From contig CAWDUQ010000004.1 in assembly GCA_963805495.1 (NCBI GenBank), positions 620,001 to 684,000 on the forward strand: a stretch of 64,000 bases of DNA, written 5' to 3'. The translations under genes were made by a program, and so were the position numbers. The notes under the pieces are model-generated. The model worked only from the letters and a program-made list of their open reading frames with translations, was not told the origin of the DNA and made no database searches. This DNA comes from DAHUXD01 sp963805495 (lineage in GTDB: Bacteria; Acidobacteriota; Thermoanaerobaculia; UBA5066; Gp7-AA6). Every line of letters begins with the position of its first letter. The stretch's first letter is position 1. Positions 44,209 to 52,833 of the stretch are shown here, piece after piece.

Positions 44209-44224
44209 GTGTCGTCTTTCGGCC
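44209..44224 (+). promoter_or_regulatory. Shared 16-base promoter element, module 1
   Basis: GTGTCGTCTTTCGGCC lies 32 bases before the first SLH gene of the six-gene operon. It matches GTGTCGGCTTTCGGCC at 52783-52798 in 15 of 16 positions at nearly the same distance from the start codon. Candidate recognition site for the adjacent ECF factors. Confidence 0.5.
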
Positions 44225-44256
44225 CGGAATTCCGCTTTCTCGACGGGGGATAGACG

Positions 44257-45129
44257 ATGCCGAAGCGTCCGGTCGGTCTGGCGGTGGGGCTGCTGTTGGC
44301 GGCCGGGACGCTCGCCGGGCAGGCCGGCGCCGCGAGGCGGATCGCGATTACGGATCGAGACGAGCTGGCGGCGGCGGGGCTGCCGCGCGACTCGAAGAAC
44401 GTCTATCGATGGGTCGGGCGGGTGGCAGAGAGCGAGTCCGCGACCAGTCCGGCGCCGTCGGTTCCCCAAACCTGGGGTCCGGCGACGGGGTTCACGACCC
44501 TCTCCTCGATGCAGCTCAAGCCCGAGCATGCGAGCGTGGTCATTCAGCAGCCTGACCAGGCCTTTTGCGTCCTCGGCGCCGGCGGCGCGGGGGCCGCGCA
44601 GGAGGCCCTCGCGGAGCTCTCGCTGCCCGCGGGCGCGTCGCTGTCCCACCTGAGCGTCTGGGGCTATGACGTGGATCCCGACTACGGGATGAAGGCGACG
44701 CTCTACGAGTTCTGCCAGGCCCAGGGCTTCAATCCCCCGACGACGACGCTGATCGGCTCGCTTTCGACGATCGGGTCCGCGGGGCCGACCTACGACGCCA
44801 CTCCTCTCTTCGCTTATCCGGTCAACAACCGGGACTGTGGCTACTCCGTGCGCATCATCTTCATCCCGGGCGACGCCACCTGCCGCCATCACGACATTCA
44901 GTTCCGCAAGCTGTCGGTGCTCTGGGAGAGGCAGGTCAGCCCACCGCCGGGTACGGCGACGTTCAGCGACGTCCCGGCCGATCACCCGTTCTACCAGTAC
45001 GTCGAAGCCCTCGCGAAATCGGGAATCACGGGCGGCTGCGGCGGCGGCAAGTTCTGTCCCGACAGCCCCCTCACCCGAGGCCAGATGGCGGTCTTCCTGG
45101 CCAAGGGTCTTGGGATGGGCTGGCAGTGA
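44257..45129 (+). CDS. Secreted single-SLH-motif protein, copy 2 (long form)
   Basis: 290 residues. Signal peptide to about residue 25 (LLLAAGTLAGQAGA). It carries the long-form segment RIAITDRDELAAAGLPRDSK and NVYRW (about 28-53). The beta core has LPAGASLSHLSVWGYDVDPD and NNRDCGYSVRIIF. The C-terminal SLH-like motif is ATFSDVPADHPFYQYVEALA, then GGCGGGKFCP with a C-x5-C pair, and LTRGQMAVFLAKGLG. First gene of a six-gene operon divergent from sigma 1; ends overlap the next start as GTGA. Confidence 0.87.
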   Translation: MPKRPVGLAVGLLLAAGTLAGQAGAARRIAITDRDELAAAGLPRDSKNVYRWVGRVAESESATSPAPSVPQTWGPATGFTTLSSMQLKPEHASVVIQQPDQAFCVLGAGGAGAAQEALAELSLPAGASLSHLSVWGYDVDPDYGMKATLYEFCQAQGFNPPTTTLIGSLSTIGSAGPTYDATPLFAYPVNNRDCGYSVRIIFIPGDATCRHHDIQFRKLSVLWERQVSPPPGTATFSDVPADHPFYQYVEALAKSGITGGCGGGKFCPDSPLTRGQMAVFLAKGLGMGWQ

Positions 45130-45863
45130 GAGCGCTCTGGACATGCAGTTCGCTTGCCGTAGCGGCGATCCTCGGTGCCCAGGCGCCGGCGTCGGCGCAA
45201 AACTCGGGTGGGTGGGGATCGTCTCCGGGGTACACGACCGCCATGGGCTACAACCTCGCACCGATCGACGGCGCGAGGCTCGTTCGAACGATCGGAGCGA
45301 CCTACTGCCTGGAAGGCTCCGTGGGCCACTTCGGGCACGAGGGCGCCGCTGATCTCCACTTCCCGGACGGGGCGAGCCTGACGCAGCTCCGATTCTGGGC
45401 CTACGACGTGGATCCTGTGAACTGGCTGACGTTCAGCCTCTTCGAGAGCTGCCAGGCGCCCGGCAGCGCGGACACCACCACGACTCTCCTCGGGACGGCC
45501 GACACATTCGGATCGCCCGGGACGTACTACGGTGCCACCCCCCTCGGCGGCCACGTCGTCGACAACGTCCGCTGCAGCTATTCCATCCGGATCGACTTCG
45601 CCCCGTCCGGGGCATTCGCGGCCGTGGATCTCCAGGTGCAGAAGGTCCAGGTCCTCTGGACTCGCCAGGTCAGTCCGGCGCCCGCCGTCGCCGCCTTCAA
45701 CGACGTCCCGACGAGTCACCCGTTCTTCCAGTTCGTCGAAGCGCTTGCGAAGTCCGGGATCACGGGCGGCTGCGGCGGCGGCAACTACTGTCCGACTCAG
45801 CCGCTGACACGCGGACAGATGGCGGTCTTTCTGGCCAAGGGCCTCGGATTGGCGTGGCCATGA
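45126..45863 (+). CDS. Secreted single-SLH-motif protein, copy 3 (short form)
   Basis: 245 residues from GTG 45126, overlapping the previous stop. Signal peptide to about ASAQ (residue 25). No DPDRLEALG segment: the core starts directly with WGSSPGYTTAMGYNL. FPDGASLTQLRFWAYDVDP, a central TADTFGSPGTYYGATPL and NVRCSYSIRIDF are family signatures. SLH-like tail with GGCGGGNYCP and LTRGQMAVFLAKGLGLAWP. Confidence 0.87.
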   Translation: MRALWTCSSLAVAAILGAQAPASAQNSGGWGSSPGYTTAMGYNLAPIDGARLVRTIGATYCLEGSVGHFGHEGAADLHFPDGASLTQLRFWAYDVDPVNWLTFSLFESCQAPGSADTTTTLLGTADTFGSPGTYYGATPLGGHVVDNVRCSYSIRIDFAPSGAFAAVDLQVQKVQVLWTRQVSPAPAVAAFNDVPTSHPFFQFVEALAKSGITGGCGGGNYCPTQPLTRGQMAVFLAKGLGLAWP

Positions 45864-45913
45864 GCGCGGAGCGCACCCGCAAGTCGATGCCGCGGGTCGA
45901 AAGGAAGAACGCC

Positions 45914-46690
45914 ATGGCACATCGCATCTGGCTGGCCGCCGGCCTTGCGCTCGCATGCCGGGTTTCCGCCGCGCAGACCCCGTCGGCCACCGCCGCTGCG
46001 CCGGAGAACCCGCAGACCTGGGGAACGGCGGCCGGGTACACGACGGTCATGGCGCACGACTTCTCGGACGAGACGCCGAGCTGCTGCGATCCTCCCAAGG
46101 CGCTGCAGCAGTACCTGGGAGCGACGTATTGCCCGACCGAGCGGGGCCTCTACGAGACCGTCCAGGCGCAGGCCCAGGTCGACGTCCCCGACGGAGCCCG
46201 GCTTTCTCAGCTCCAGTTCTGGGCATACGACGTCGAGCCCACGGAAGGGCTGACGGTCGATTTCTATGAGACGTGTCAGGCGCCGGGCGCCAACGCCCCC
46301 GTCTCGATCAAGCTCGCGACCGCCGACTCCTTCGGATCGATCGGCACGTATTTCGGCTTTTCGCCGCTCAACGACCACCGCGTGAACACCCGCGACTGCG
46401 CTTATTCGGTGCGGGTCTGGTTCAACCCGAGCGGTGGCCTCTGCAAGGGCTCGGCGATTCAGCTCCAGAAGGTCCAGGTGAGCTGGGTGCGCGACGTGGC
46501 GCCGTCGCCTAAGTTCCCCACGTTCGCCGACGTGCCGACGAGCCACGCGTTTTTCCAGTACGTCGAAGCCCTGGCCGGGTCCGGCGTCACGGGAGGCTGC
46601 GGCTCCAACAACTACTGCCCGGACGCGCCGTTGACGCGCGGGCAGATGGCGACGTTTCTCTCGCGGGCGCTGGGGCTCGAGTGGCCGTAG
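45914..46690 (+). CDS. Secreted single-SLH-motif protein, copy 4 (short form)
   Basis: 258 residues. ATG 45914 chosen because it opens the signal peptide (MAHRIWLAAGLALACRVSAA) and follows AAGGAAG; an in-frame ATG at 45854 overlaps the previous gene. Core: QTWGTAAGYTTVMAHDF, VPDGARLSQLQFWAYDVEP, TRDCAYSVRVWF. The tail has GGCGSNNYCP and LTRGQMATFLSRALGLEWP. An extra CC pair (PSCCDPPK) near the start of the core is unique to this copy. Confidence 0.87.
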   Translation: MAHRIWLAAGLALACRVSAAQTPSATAAAPENPQTWGTAAGYTTVMAHDFSDETPSCCDPPKALQQYLGATYCPTERGLYETVQAQAQVDVPDGARLSQLQFWAYDVEPTEGLTVDFYETCQAPGANAPVSIKLATADSFGSIGTYFGFSPLNDHRVNTRDCAYSVRVWFNPSGGLCKGSAIQLQKVQVSWVRDVAPSPKFPTFADVPTSHAFFQYVEALAGSGVTGGCGSNNYCPDAPLTRGQMATFLSRALGLEWP

Positions 46691-46713
46691 TCGGCCGGAG
46701 AAAGGGAGGAAGG

Positions 46714-47562
46714 ATGCGACGAATCACGGGAATCGCGGCGTGCCTGCTGGCCGGAGCCTCGATCGCCGCGGCGCAGACGGCCGGAGTCGAGCGCGTCCGG
46801 ATCGTCGATCCGGAGCGGCTCGAGAGGCTGGGCCAGCCGCGGGAGGCCGCCAACGTCTACGAGCTTCTCAGCCCGAAGCCCTCCGAGGCCGGCCAATCGC
46901 CCGAGACATGGGGAACCGCCTACGGCACTTCGACCCTGATGGGCTACGAGTTCACGCGCGAAAACGGGTTCTATTTTCAGAAAGAGCCGGGCAGGACTTT
47001 CTGCCCGAACGAGGCCGCCAATCTTTTCGCCCAGGCGCTCATCGGCGAATTTCAGATTCCCGACGGCGCCCGGATCGACGAGATGGACATCTGGGCGTTC
47101 GACAGCGATCCGGACTACTTCCTGACGTTCGACCTGCTCGAGTTCTGCCAGGACGTGGGATTCAACGGCCCGATCATCCTGTCGATGAGCACGGCGATGA
47201 CGACCGGCTCCGGCGGAGGTCAGTACATCGCGAGCCCCGTCCCGGCTCACACGGTCAACAATCGCGACTGCGCTTACTCGGTCCGCGTCGTGTTCGCGCC
47301 CGCGACACTTCCGTGCCGCCTGGACCGGCTGCAGCTCCAGAAAATCGCCCTGCGCTACTCGAGGCAAGTCAGTCCGGCGCCCGCCACCGCGAGCTTCGCG
47401 GACGTCCCGCTCGACCACCCCTTCTCCCAGTTCGTCGAGGCGCTCGCGAAGTCGGGCATCACCGGCGGCTGCGGCGCCGGGAACTTCTGCCCCAACGACG
47501 CTCTGACGCGGGGCCAGATGGCCGTATTCCTCGCGAAGGGTCTGGGCCTGTCGTGGCCATGA
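46714..47562 (+). CDS. Secreted single-SLH-motif protein, copy 5 (long form)
   Basis: 282 residues. ATG 46714 is preceded by AAGGGAGGAAGG. Signal peptide to about AAAQ (residue 20). Long-form segment VRIVDPERLERLGQPREAAN-VYEL. Core with IPDGARIDEMDIWAFDSDPD and NNRDCAYSVRVVF. Tail: FADVPLDHPFSQFVEALAKS, GGCGAGNFCP, LTRGQMAVFLAKGLGLSWP. The terminal TGGCCATGA creates an overlapping ATG. Confidence 0.87.
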   Translation: MRRITGIAACLLAGASIAAAQTAGVERVRIVDPERLERLGQPREAANVYELLSPKPSEAGQSPETWGTAYGTSTLMGYEFTRENGFYFQKEPGRTFCPNEAANLFAQALIGEFQIPDGARIDEMDIWAFDSDPDYFLTFDLLEFCQDVGFNGPIILSMSTAMTTGSGGGQYIASPVPAHTVNNRDCAYSVRVVFAPATLPCRLDRLQLQKIALRYSRQVSPAPATASFADVPLDHPFSQFVEALAKSGITGGCGAGNFCPNDALTRGQMAVFLAKGLGLSWP

Positions 47563-47603
47563 AAACCGAGCGTGACCGTCCGACGAACGGAAGGGGGGTA
47601 TCC

Positions 47604-48491
47604 ATGTCGGTGCGTCCAATCCTCTGGGCGGGCAGCCTCCTGCTCGGGGCCGCTGTCCTGTGCGGGCAGGCGCCGCCCGATGAGCGCATCCCGATCCGCG
47701 ATCCGAAGGAGCTCGAGGCGCTTCACCTGCCAAGCGACTCGCAGAACGTCTACCGGTGGTCGAAGGCCGTTACGGATCGCGGCTGGCCGACGACACAGGC
47801 GGCCGTTTCGAGCCCGGAGTCCTGGGGCAGCGCTCCGGGTTACACGACGGTGTTGGGGCATCAGCTCGCGGCCGCGTATTCGCAGGCGAACGACAACATT
47901 TACCTCTGGCGCGAACCGGACAAGGCGTACTGCAGGGAGGTCAACGGGGTCTTCCCGGTGCTCGAGGCCATCGCGCCCATCGACGTTCCCGACGGGGCGA
48001 CCCTGTCGGACTTCAAGTACTGGGCCTACGACGAAGAGGTCAGCTACAACCTCACCTTCAACCTGCTGGAGACGTGCACCACGACCGACGGCCTTCCGCC
48101 GATGACGACGATCCTCACGTCCGCCGACACGTTCGGGTCCGCCGGCTATTACTTCGGCTTCAAGCCACTCAACAACTACGTCGTCCACCGCGACCGGTGC
48201 TCCCTCGCGGTCCACGTCGTCTTTTCGGAGCCCGACGTGCAGTGTCACAGCGACCGCCTGCAGGTCCAGAAGTGCCAGGTGTCGTGGGTGCGGAAGGTGA
48301 GCCCGGCGCCCGCCACGGCGACTTTCAACGACGTGCCGACGAGTCATCCCTTTTTCCAGTTCGTCGAGGCTCTCGCGAAGTCCGGGATCACGGGAGGATG
48401 CGGGGCCGGGAACTATTGCCCGAACCAGCCGCTGACGCGCGGCCAGATGGCCGTCTTCCTCGCGAAGGGCCTGGGTCTCTCGTGGCCATGA
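47604..48491 (+). CDS. Secreted single-SLH-motif protein, copy 6 (long form)
   Basis: 295 residues. ATG 47604 follows AAGGGGGG and opens the signal peptide (WAGSLLLGAAVLCGQ); an upstream in-frame ATG at 47559 overlaps the previous stop. Long-form segment RIPIRDPKELEALHLPSDSQ then NVYRW. Core with VPDGATLSDFKYWAYDEEVS. SLH-like tail: FNDVPTSHPFFQFVEALAKS, GGCGAGNYCP, LTRGQMAVFLAKGLGLSWP. Confidence 0.87.
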   Translation: MSVRPILWAGSLLLGAAVLCGQAPPDERIPIRDPKELEALHLPSDSQNVYRWSKAVTDRGWPTTQAAVSSPESWGSAPGYTTVLGHQLAAAYSQANDNIYLWREPDKAYCREVNGVFPVLEAIAPIDVPDGATLSDFKYWAYDEEVSYNLTFNLLETCTTTDGLPPMTTILTSADTFGSAGYYFGFKPLNNYVVHRDRCSLAVHVVFSEPDVQCHSDRLQVQKCQVSWVRKVSPAPATATFNDVPTSHPFFQFVEALAKSGITGGCGAGNYCPNQPLTRGQMAVFLAKGLGLSWP

Positions 48492-48517
48492 AGACGACTT
48501 CAGGAAGGAGGGCCGCC

Positions 48518-49231
48518 ATGTTTCATCGCACGGCAACACTCGGCGGAGCGCTTGCGCTGGTCGCCCGGCTGCTCTCGGGCCAGGCGTTCGGAACGGCCGC
48601 CGGCTCGACCACGGTCATGGCGCACGACTTCGTCTTCGAGGGACGTTCACCCCTCGCCATCAAGTACGAAGGCGTTTACTGCGCAACGGCCGGGTGGACC
48701 GAGCCCGCGGCGGGGATCGCTCAGGTGCCCCTTCCGGACGGCGCAAAGCTCCAGCAACTGCAGTTCTGGGGCTACGACACCGACCCCGACTGGCTCACGG
48801 TCAGCCTCCTGGAGGTCTGCCAGGGCGTCGGGTTCGACCCGCCGTCGACCACGGTCGTCGGCTCCGTGGACTCCTTCGGAGCGATCGGGACCTACTTCGG
48901 GTTTACGCCCTTGAACGACCATCGCGTCGACAACGAGCACTGCGGCTACACCGTTCGGGTCCGCTTCAACCCTGGCGGTGCGTGCAAGCTCGACGCGCTT
49001 GAGCTCCAGAAAGTCCATGTCGGCTGGGTCCGCGACGTCAGCCCGGCGCCGGCGACGGCGACCTTCTCGGACGTGCCCACGAATCATCCCTTCTTTCAGT
49101 ACGTCGAGGCGCTCGCCAAGGCCGGCGTCACGGGCGGCTGCGGCTCCGGAAAGTTCTGCCCGGACTCGCCGCTCACGCGCGGCCAGATGGCCACGTTTCT
49201 GGCGCGGGCGTTGGGGCTCGAGTGGCCCTAG
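48518..49231 (+). CDS. Secreted single-SLH-motif protein, copy 7 (short form)
   Basis: 237 residues, the shortest copy. ATG 48518 follows AGGAAGGAGGG. Signal peptide to about LLSGQA. The core begins GTAAGSTTVMAHDF with no long-form segment. LPDGAKLQQLQFWGYDTDPD, GAIGTYFGFTPLNDHRVDN and EHCGYTVRVRF are strong family matches. Tail GGCGSGKFCP and LTRGQMATFLARALGLEWP. Last gene of the six-gene operon; 153 unremarkable bases separate it from kinase 2's 3' end. Confidence 0.87.
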   Translation: MFHRTATLGGALALVARLLSGQAFGTAAGSTTVMAHDFVFEGRSPLAIKYEGVYCATAGWTEPAAGIAQVPLPDGAKLQQLQFWGYDTDPDWLTVSLLEVCQGVGFDPPSTTVVGSVDSFGAIGTYFGFTPLNDHRVDNEHCGYTVRVRFNPGGACKLDALELQKVHVGWVRDVSPAPATATFSDVPTNHPFFQYVEALAKAGVTGGCGSGKFCPDSPLTRGQMATFLARALGLEWP

Positions 49232-49384
49232 GTCGGATCCGGTCGATCGCCGTCTGACGCTCCCGACCCGCCGAGCGGTCGGCCCCGGATGGCGCCGTTT
49301 CCCGTCCAGACCTTCGAACTGTCGAGGGCCCTGCGCGCCGTCGCTCGCCGGCCGCAATGAACGAAGGGGCCCCGCGTCCCGAGG

Positions 49385-52162
49385 TCACGGTCTCGCCGCG
49401 GGGGAGAGGAGAGCCACGGCTTTCCGCGTGTCCGGGTGGGCATCGCCGAGGGTGGGCCGAAGCTCGCGCACGGCCGCGGCGAGCGAAGCTCGTGCTTCGT
49501 CGGCCCGTCCCTGGGCCAGGAGGGTGCAAGCAACGGCAAGCTCGGCGCGGCCGACGAGGGCCGATTGTGCCCCGGGCTCGGCCGTTTCCCGGCTCAGGAC
49601 GAGGGCTCGCTCGGCATCGGCGCGCGCGTCGTCCGGGCGGAGGGCCGCGAGCTCGAGCCCGGACCGGTAGAGCAGCAGCCGGGGCAGGTACTCGGTGCGC
49701 CGCTTGCTGGCTTCGCAGATCGCGACGGCGCGGTCGGCGGAGGCCATGCCCCGATCGCGATCTCCCCGCGAGGACGCCAGCATCGCCTGCTCCATCGCGA
49801 GCGACGCGAAGGCGATGTGGCCCTCCGGCAGGATCCCGGGCAGCATCGCTTCGAGCTCGGAGGCGGCGGCCGAGGCGCGCGCGAGCTCGCCGCGTTCGCG
49901 GTAGATGCCGGCGCGCGCCAGCAGGGCCTCGCCGACGACGTTTCGGGCGCCGGACGCGCGCGCCCGCGCATACGCGCGCTCGGCGCAGGCGGCCGCCTCG
50001 TCCAGCCGATGGAGCTCCCGCAGCGTGCGCGCGAGGTTGTTCAGGATCATCGGTCGCACCGCGCCTTCCGTGCCGCCCTCGCTGTCGATGCGCACCGACC
50101 GTCGCAGGAGCTTCTCCGCCTCGAGCGGCCGCCCGAGGGCGAGGAGGACGAGGCCCCAGTTGTTGTAGAGCGTTCCGGCGGTGGTCGTATCGCCCCGCCC
50201 CAGGCTCTCGAGACGGGAGGCGGCCTGCTCGGAGGCCTGGCGCGCTTCGCGCATGCGCCCGGCCATGCGGTACGACTCGGCGAGACTGAGGGATACGCCG
50301 ATCTCCAGCGCCGTGAACGATGCCGGCGAGCGCCGGAGCAGGTTTCGGGCGGCCTCGACCCGCTCGACGGCGGCCACGGCGTCGCCCCGCGCCCGTGCGA
50401 CGTCGCTTCCCCTCAGGAGGCAGCGGGCCCGGTAGACGGCGTACTGGGGGACGTCCGGCAGGTCGGCCTGGGCGTCGCGGAGGAGCTCCTCGGCGCGCTC
50501 GGCCTGGCCGTCGTAAACGATGACGCTCGCGAGCTCGCAGGCCGCCTTGGCGCGAATCGTCCGATCGGGCAGCGTGGAGGCGACGTCGTAGGCGTGAGCG
50601 AGCAGTCGCTGCGCGTCGTCGTTCTCGTTCTGTGCCAGGTACTGGCGGCCGATCGACATGACCGCTTCCACGTGGTTCTCGCCGCTGCCGTGCTGTCGCT
50701 CGGCGATCTCCTCCGCGCTCTTCAGCAGTGCGCTCGCCGCGACGGGCTTGCCCGTCGTCGCGGCGTCCGAGAGCACGATGGTGTTCAAGTCGATGATGTC
50801 CTCGGCGATCGAGAGCTGGCGCAGGGCAAGGTCCCGTTGCTCTCCCGCGACCTTCGCTTCCCGGTCGGCCCGCGAGCGCTCGACCTCGGCGTGCGCCGCC
50901 TGGACCTTCGCCCGCCGCTCCTCGACCATCGTCCCCGCCAGGCCGGCAACGAGGGCGGTCAGGGCGAGCGCCCCCAGCGCGACCGCCGTGCGGTTGCGCC
51001 GCACGAACTTCGCCGTCCGGTAGACGGGCGTGTCCGGGCGAGCGCGGATGGGCTCGTGGGCGAGATAGCGGCGGATGTCGTCGGAGAGGGCGGGCACCGA
51101 GGGGTACCGCTCGGCGGGATTCTTCTTCAAGGCCTTCGCCACGATCGTCTCGAGGTCGCCCCGAAGCTCCCGGCGCAGAGCCTCGGACGTCGTCGCGCGC
51201 GCGGCCGCTCCCGCCTCGGTCACCGCGCCCGGGAGTTTCGCGGGATCCGTCTCGGCGATGGCATGAAACAGAAGCACCGCCGAGCTCACGGCGGCCCCGG
51301 CGGGATGAGCGCCGGAGAGCAGCACGTAGAGGAGAGTACCGAGAGCATGGACGTCCGTCGACGTCGTGATGGCGCCGCCCGTGACCTGCTCCGGGGCAGC
51401 GTATTGCGGCGTCAAGGCCCGACCGCCTTCGCGCGTCAGCGCCGTCGCGTCGGCGGAGCCCCCCTCGTCCTCGAGGAGCTTCGCGATCCCGAAATCGAGG
51501 AGCTTGACGCGGCCGTCCCGGCCGACGAGGACGTTGGAGGGCTTGATGTCCCGATGGACGATCAGGTGGGCGTGCGCGTGGGCGACCGCGGCGGCGACGT
51601 CGAGGAAGAGCCGGAGGCGCGCCCCGACGGGGAGCCGCTCCCGGTCGCAGTAGCGGTCGATCGGCTCGCCTTCGACGTACTCGAGTACGAGGTAGGGCTG
51701 GCCCCCGGGCGAGACGCCGGCGTCCGTCAGCCGTGCGATGTGGGGATGTGTGAGGCGGGCCAGGATCGAGCCCTCGCGCCGGAAACGCTCTTCGCCCGCG
51801 CGCCCGATGAGGCTCGCATTCAGGAGCTTGACGGCCGCCTCTCCTTCGAAACGCCCGTCGCTTCTTCGGGCGAGCCAGACGCTGCCCATGCCGCCCTGGC
51901 CGAGAGGCGCGACGAGCGTGTAGGCGCCGATCGCCTGGCCGGCAGGCGAGGTCGGGCCTGGCCGGGCCGGCGACCGTTCGAGGAAGCCCTCCCGATGCGA
52001 GGCGCCGTGATCCGCCAGGAGCCGCTCGACGTCGGCGGCGAGCGTCGGGTCCTGCGCCCGGAGCTCCTCGAGCCAGGCCGTGCGCTCCCCGGCACTCATG
52101 TCGAGCGCCCGGTCGAAGAGCGGGCTGACCAATGGCCAGCGGGACGGGTCGAGAGGGGTCAT
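49385..52162 (-). CDS. Transmembrane Ser/Thr protein kinase with extracytoplasmic TPR domain (kinase 2)
   Basis: 925 residues from ATG 52162, chosen by comparison with kinase 1 (same N-terminal LDPSRW/SGDRW alignment) and because it avoids overlap with the sigma gene; an upstream in-frame start at 52189 exists. Same layout as kinase 1: helical N-terminus, kinase domain with GQGGMGSV (88-95), Lys112, HRDIKPSN (203-210), DFG (223-225), one transmembrane helix near 391-413, then a longer TPR region. The catalytic domains of kinases 1 and 2 are very similar while the TPR halves differ, as expected for sensors diverging after duplication. Confidence 0.93.
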   Translation of the reverse strand: MTPLDPSRWPLVSPLFDRALDMSAGERTAWLEELRAQDPTLAADVERLLADHGASHREGFLERSPARPGPTSPAGQAIGAYTLVAPLGQGGMGSVWLARRSDGRFEGEAAVKLLNASLIGRAGEERFRREGSILARLTHPHIARLTDAGVSPGGQPYLVLEYVEGEPIDRYCDRERLPVGARLRLFLDVAAAVAHAHAHLIVHRDIKPSNVLVGRDGRVKLLDFGIAKLLEDEGGSADATALTREGGRALTPQYAAPEQVTGGAITTSTDVHALGTLLYVLLSGAHPAGAAVSSAVLLFHAIAETDPAKLPGAVTEAGAAARATTSEALRRELRGDLETIVAKALKKNPAERYPSVPALSDDIRRYLAHEPIRARPDTPVYRTAKFVRRNRTAVALGALALTALVAGLAGTMVEERRAKVQAAHAEVERSRADREAKVAGEQRDLALRQLSIAEDIIDLNTIVLSDAATTGKPVAASALLKSAEEIAERQHGSGENHVEAVMSIGRQYLAQNENDDAQRLLAHAYDVASTLPDRTIRAKAACELASVIVYDGQAERAEELLRDAQADLPDVPQYAVYRARCLLRGSDVARARGDAVAAVERVEAARNLLRRSPASFTALEIGVSLSLAESYRMAGRMREARQASEQAASRLESLGRGDTTTAGTLYNNWGLVLLALGRPLEAEKLLRRSVRIDSEGGTEGAVRPMILNNLARTLRELHRLDEAAACAERAYARARASGARNVVGEALLARAGIYRERGELARASAAASELEAMLPGILPEGHIAFASLAMEQAMLASSRGDRDRGMASADRAVAICEASKRRTEYLPRLLLYRSGLELAALRPDDARADAERALVLSRETAEPGAQSALVGRAELAVACTLLAQGRADEARASLAAAVRELRPTLGDAHPDTRKAVALLSPAARP

Positions 52163-52166
52163 CGGG

Positions 52167-52724
52167 TCAGATCGACCGGCGGATGGCACCGTAGAGGTAT
52201 GCCCGCGCCTTTTCCCAGTGCCTCTGGACGGTGCGCTCCGAAACTTCGCGCATGACTCCGATTTCGCCGAGCGAGAATCCGCCGAAGAACTTCAGGTCCA
52301 CCAGCTCGGCCAGCGGCGGGTCGATCGCCGCCAGTTCTTCGAGAGCGGCGCCGATCTGCGTCAACTCGTCGGCGTCGGCGACCGGCTCGGCGAGGTCGGG
52401 GTCCAGGGACGTGAGCTCGAATCCGCCGCCGCGCTTGACGGCCTGGCGGCTCCGGGCGTAGTCGATGATCAACCCCCGCATCACCTTGGCGGCGTAGCCC
52501 ATGAAGCGCGCGCGGTCGGGGAATCGCGTGCCCTCCCTTGCGGAGATGTTCAAGTACGCCTCGTGGAGCAGGGTCGTTGTGCCGAGGGTTGCGCCGGGCC
52601 CCCGGGAGAGCTGCCGGCTGGCCAGCTCGTGGAGCTCCGAGTACAGGGCCGCGAAGAGGGCATCCGCCGCGGGACGGTCGCCGCCGTCGGCGTGCGCGAT
52701 GAGCCCGGAGATCGTTGGCGCCAC
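52167..52724 (-). CDS. ECF sigma factor paired with kinase 2
   Basis: 185 residues, GTG start. Closely similar to sigma factor 1: DALFAALYSELHELASRQL, TTLLHEAYLNISAREG, FMGYAAKVMRGLIIDYARSR, KRGGGFE, FSLGEIGVMREVSERTVQRH. Stops 4 bases before the kinase 2 start. Divergent from the three-gene SLH operon. No anti-sigma gene nearby. Confidence 0.92.
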   Translation of the reverse strand: MAPTISGLIAHADGGDRPAADALFAALYSELHELASRQLSRGPGATLGTTTLLHEAYLNISAREGTRFPDRARFMGYAAKVMRGLIIDYARSRQAVKRGGGFELTSLDPDLAEPVADADELTQIGAALEELAAIDPPLAELVDLKFFGGFSLGEIGVMREVSERTVQRHWEKARAYLYGAIRRSI

Positions 52725-52782
52725 GGGATTTCGAGCCCTAAAGAGTGTTGCTTCCGGAGGCTAGCACAAGGGTCCGGGAAGG

Positions 52783-52798
52783 GTGTCGGCTTTCGGCC
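52783..52798 (+). promoter_or_regulatory. Shared 16-base promoter element, module 2
   Basis: GTGTCGGCTTTCGGCC lies 35 bases before the ATG of SLH copy 8. It differs from the module 1 element (44209-44224) at one position only. A GGTCCGG half-site (52771-52777) lies just upstream. Confidence 0.5.
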
Positions 52799-52833
52799 GC
52801 CACTCCCGATCTAACAAGTGGAGGGGGAAGCCG

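Noticed and set aside
49436..52255. Long plus-strand open frame opposite kinase 2
   Set aside because: Kinase 2 has every catalytic motif; the opposite frame is compositionally biased filler.
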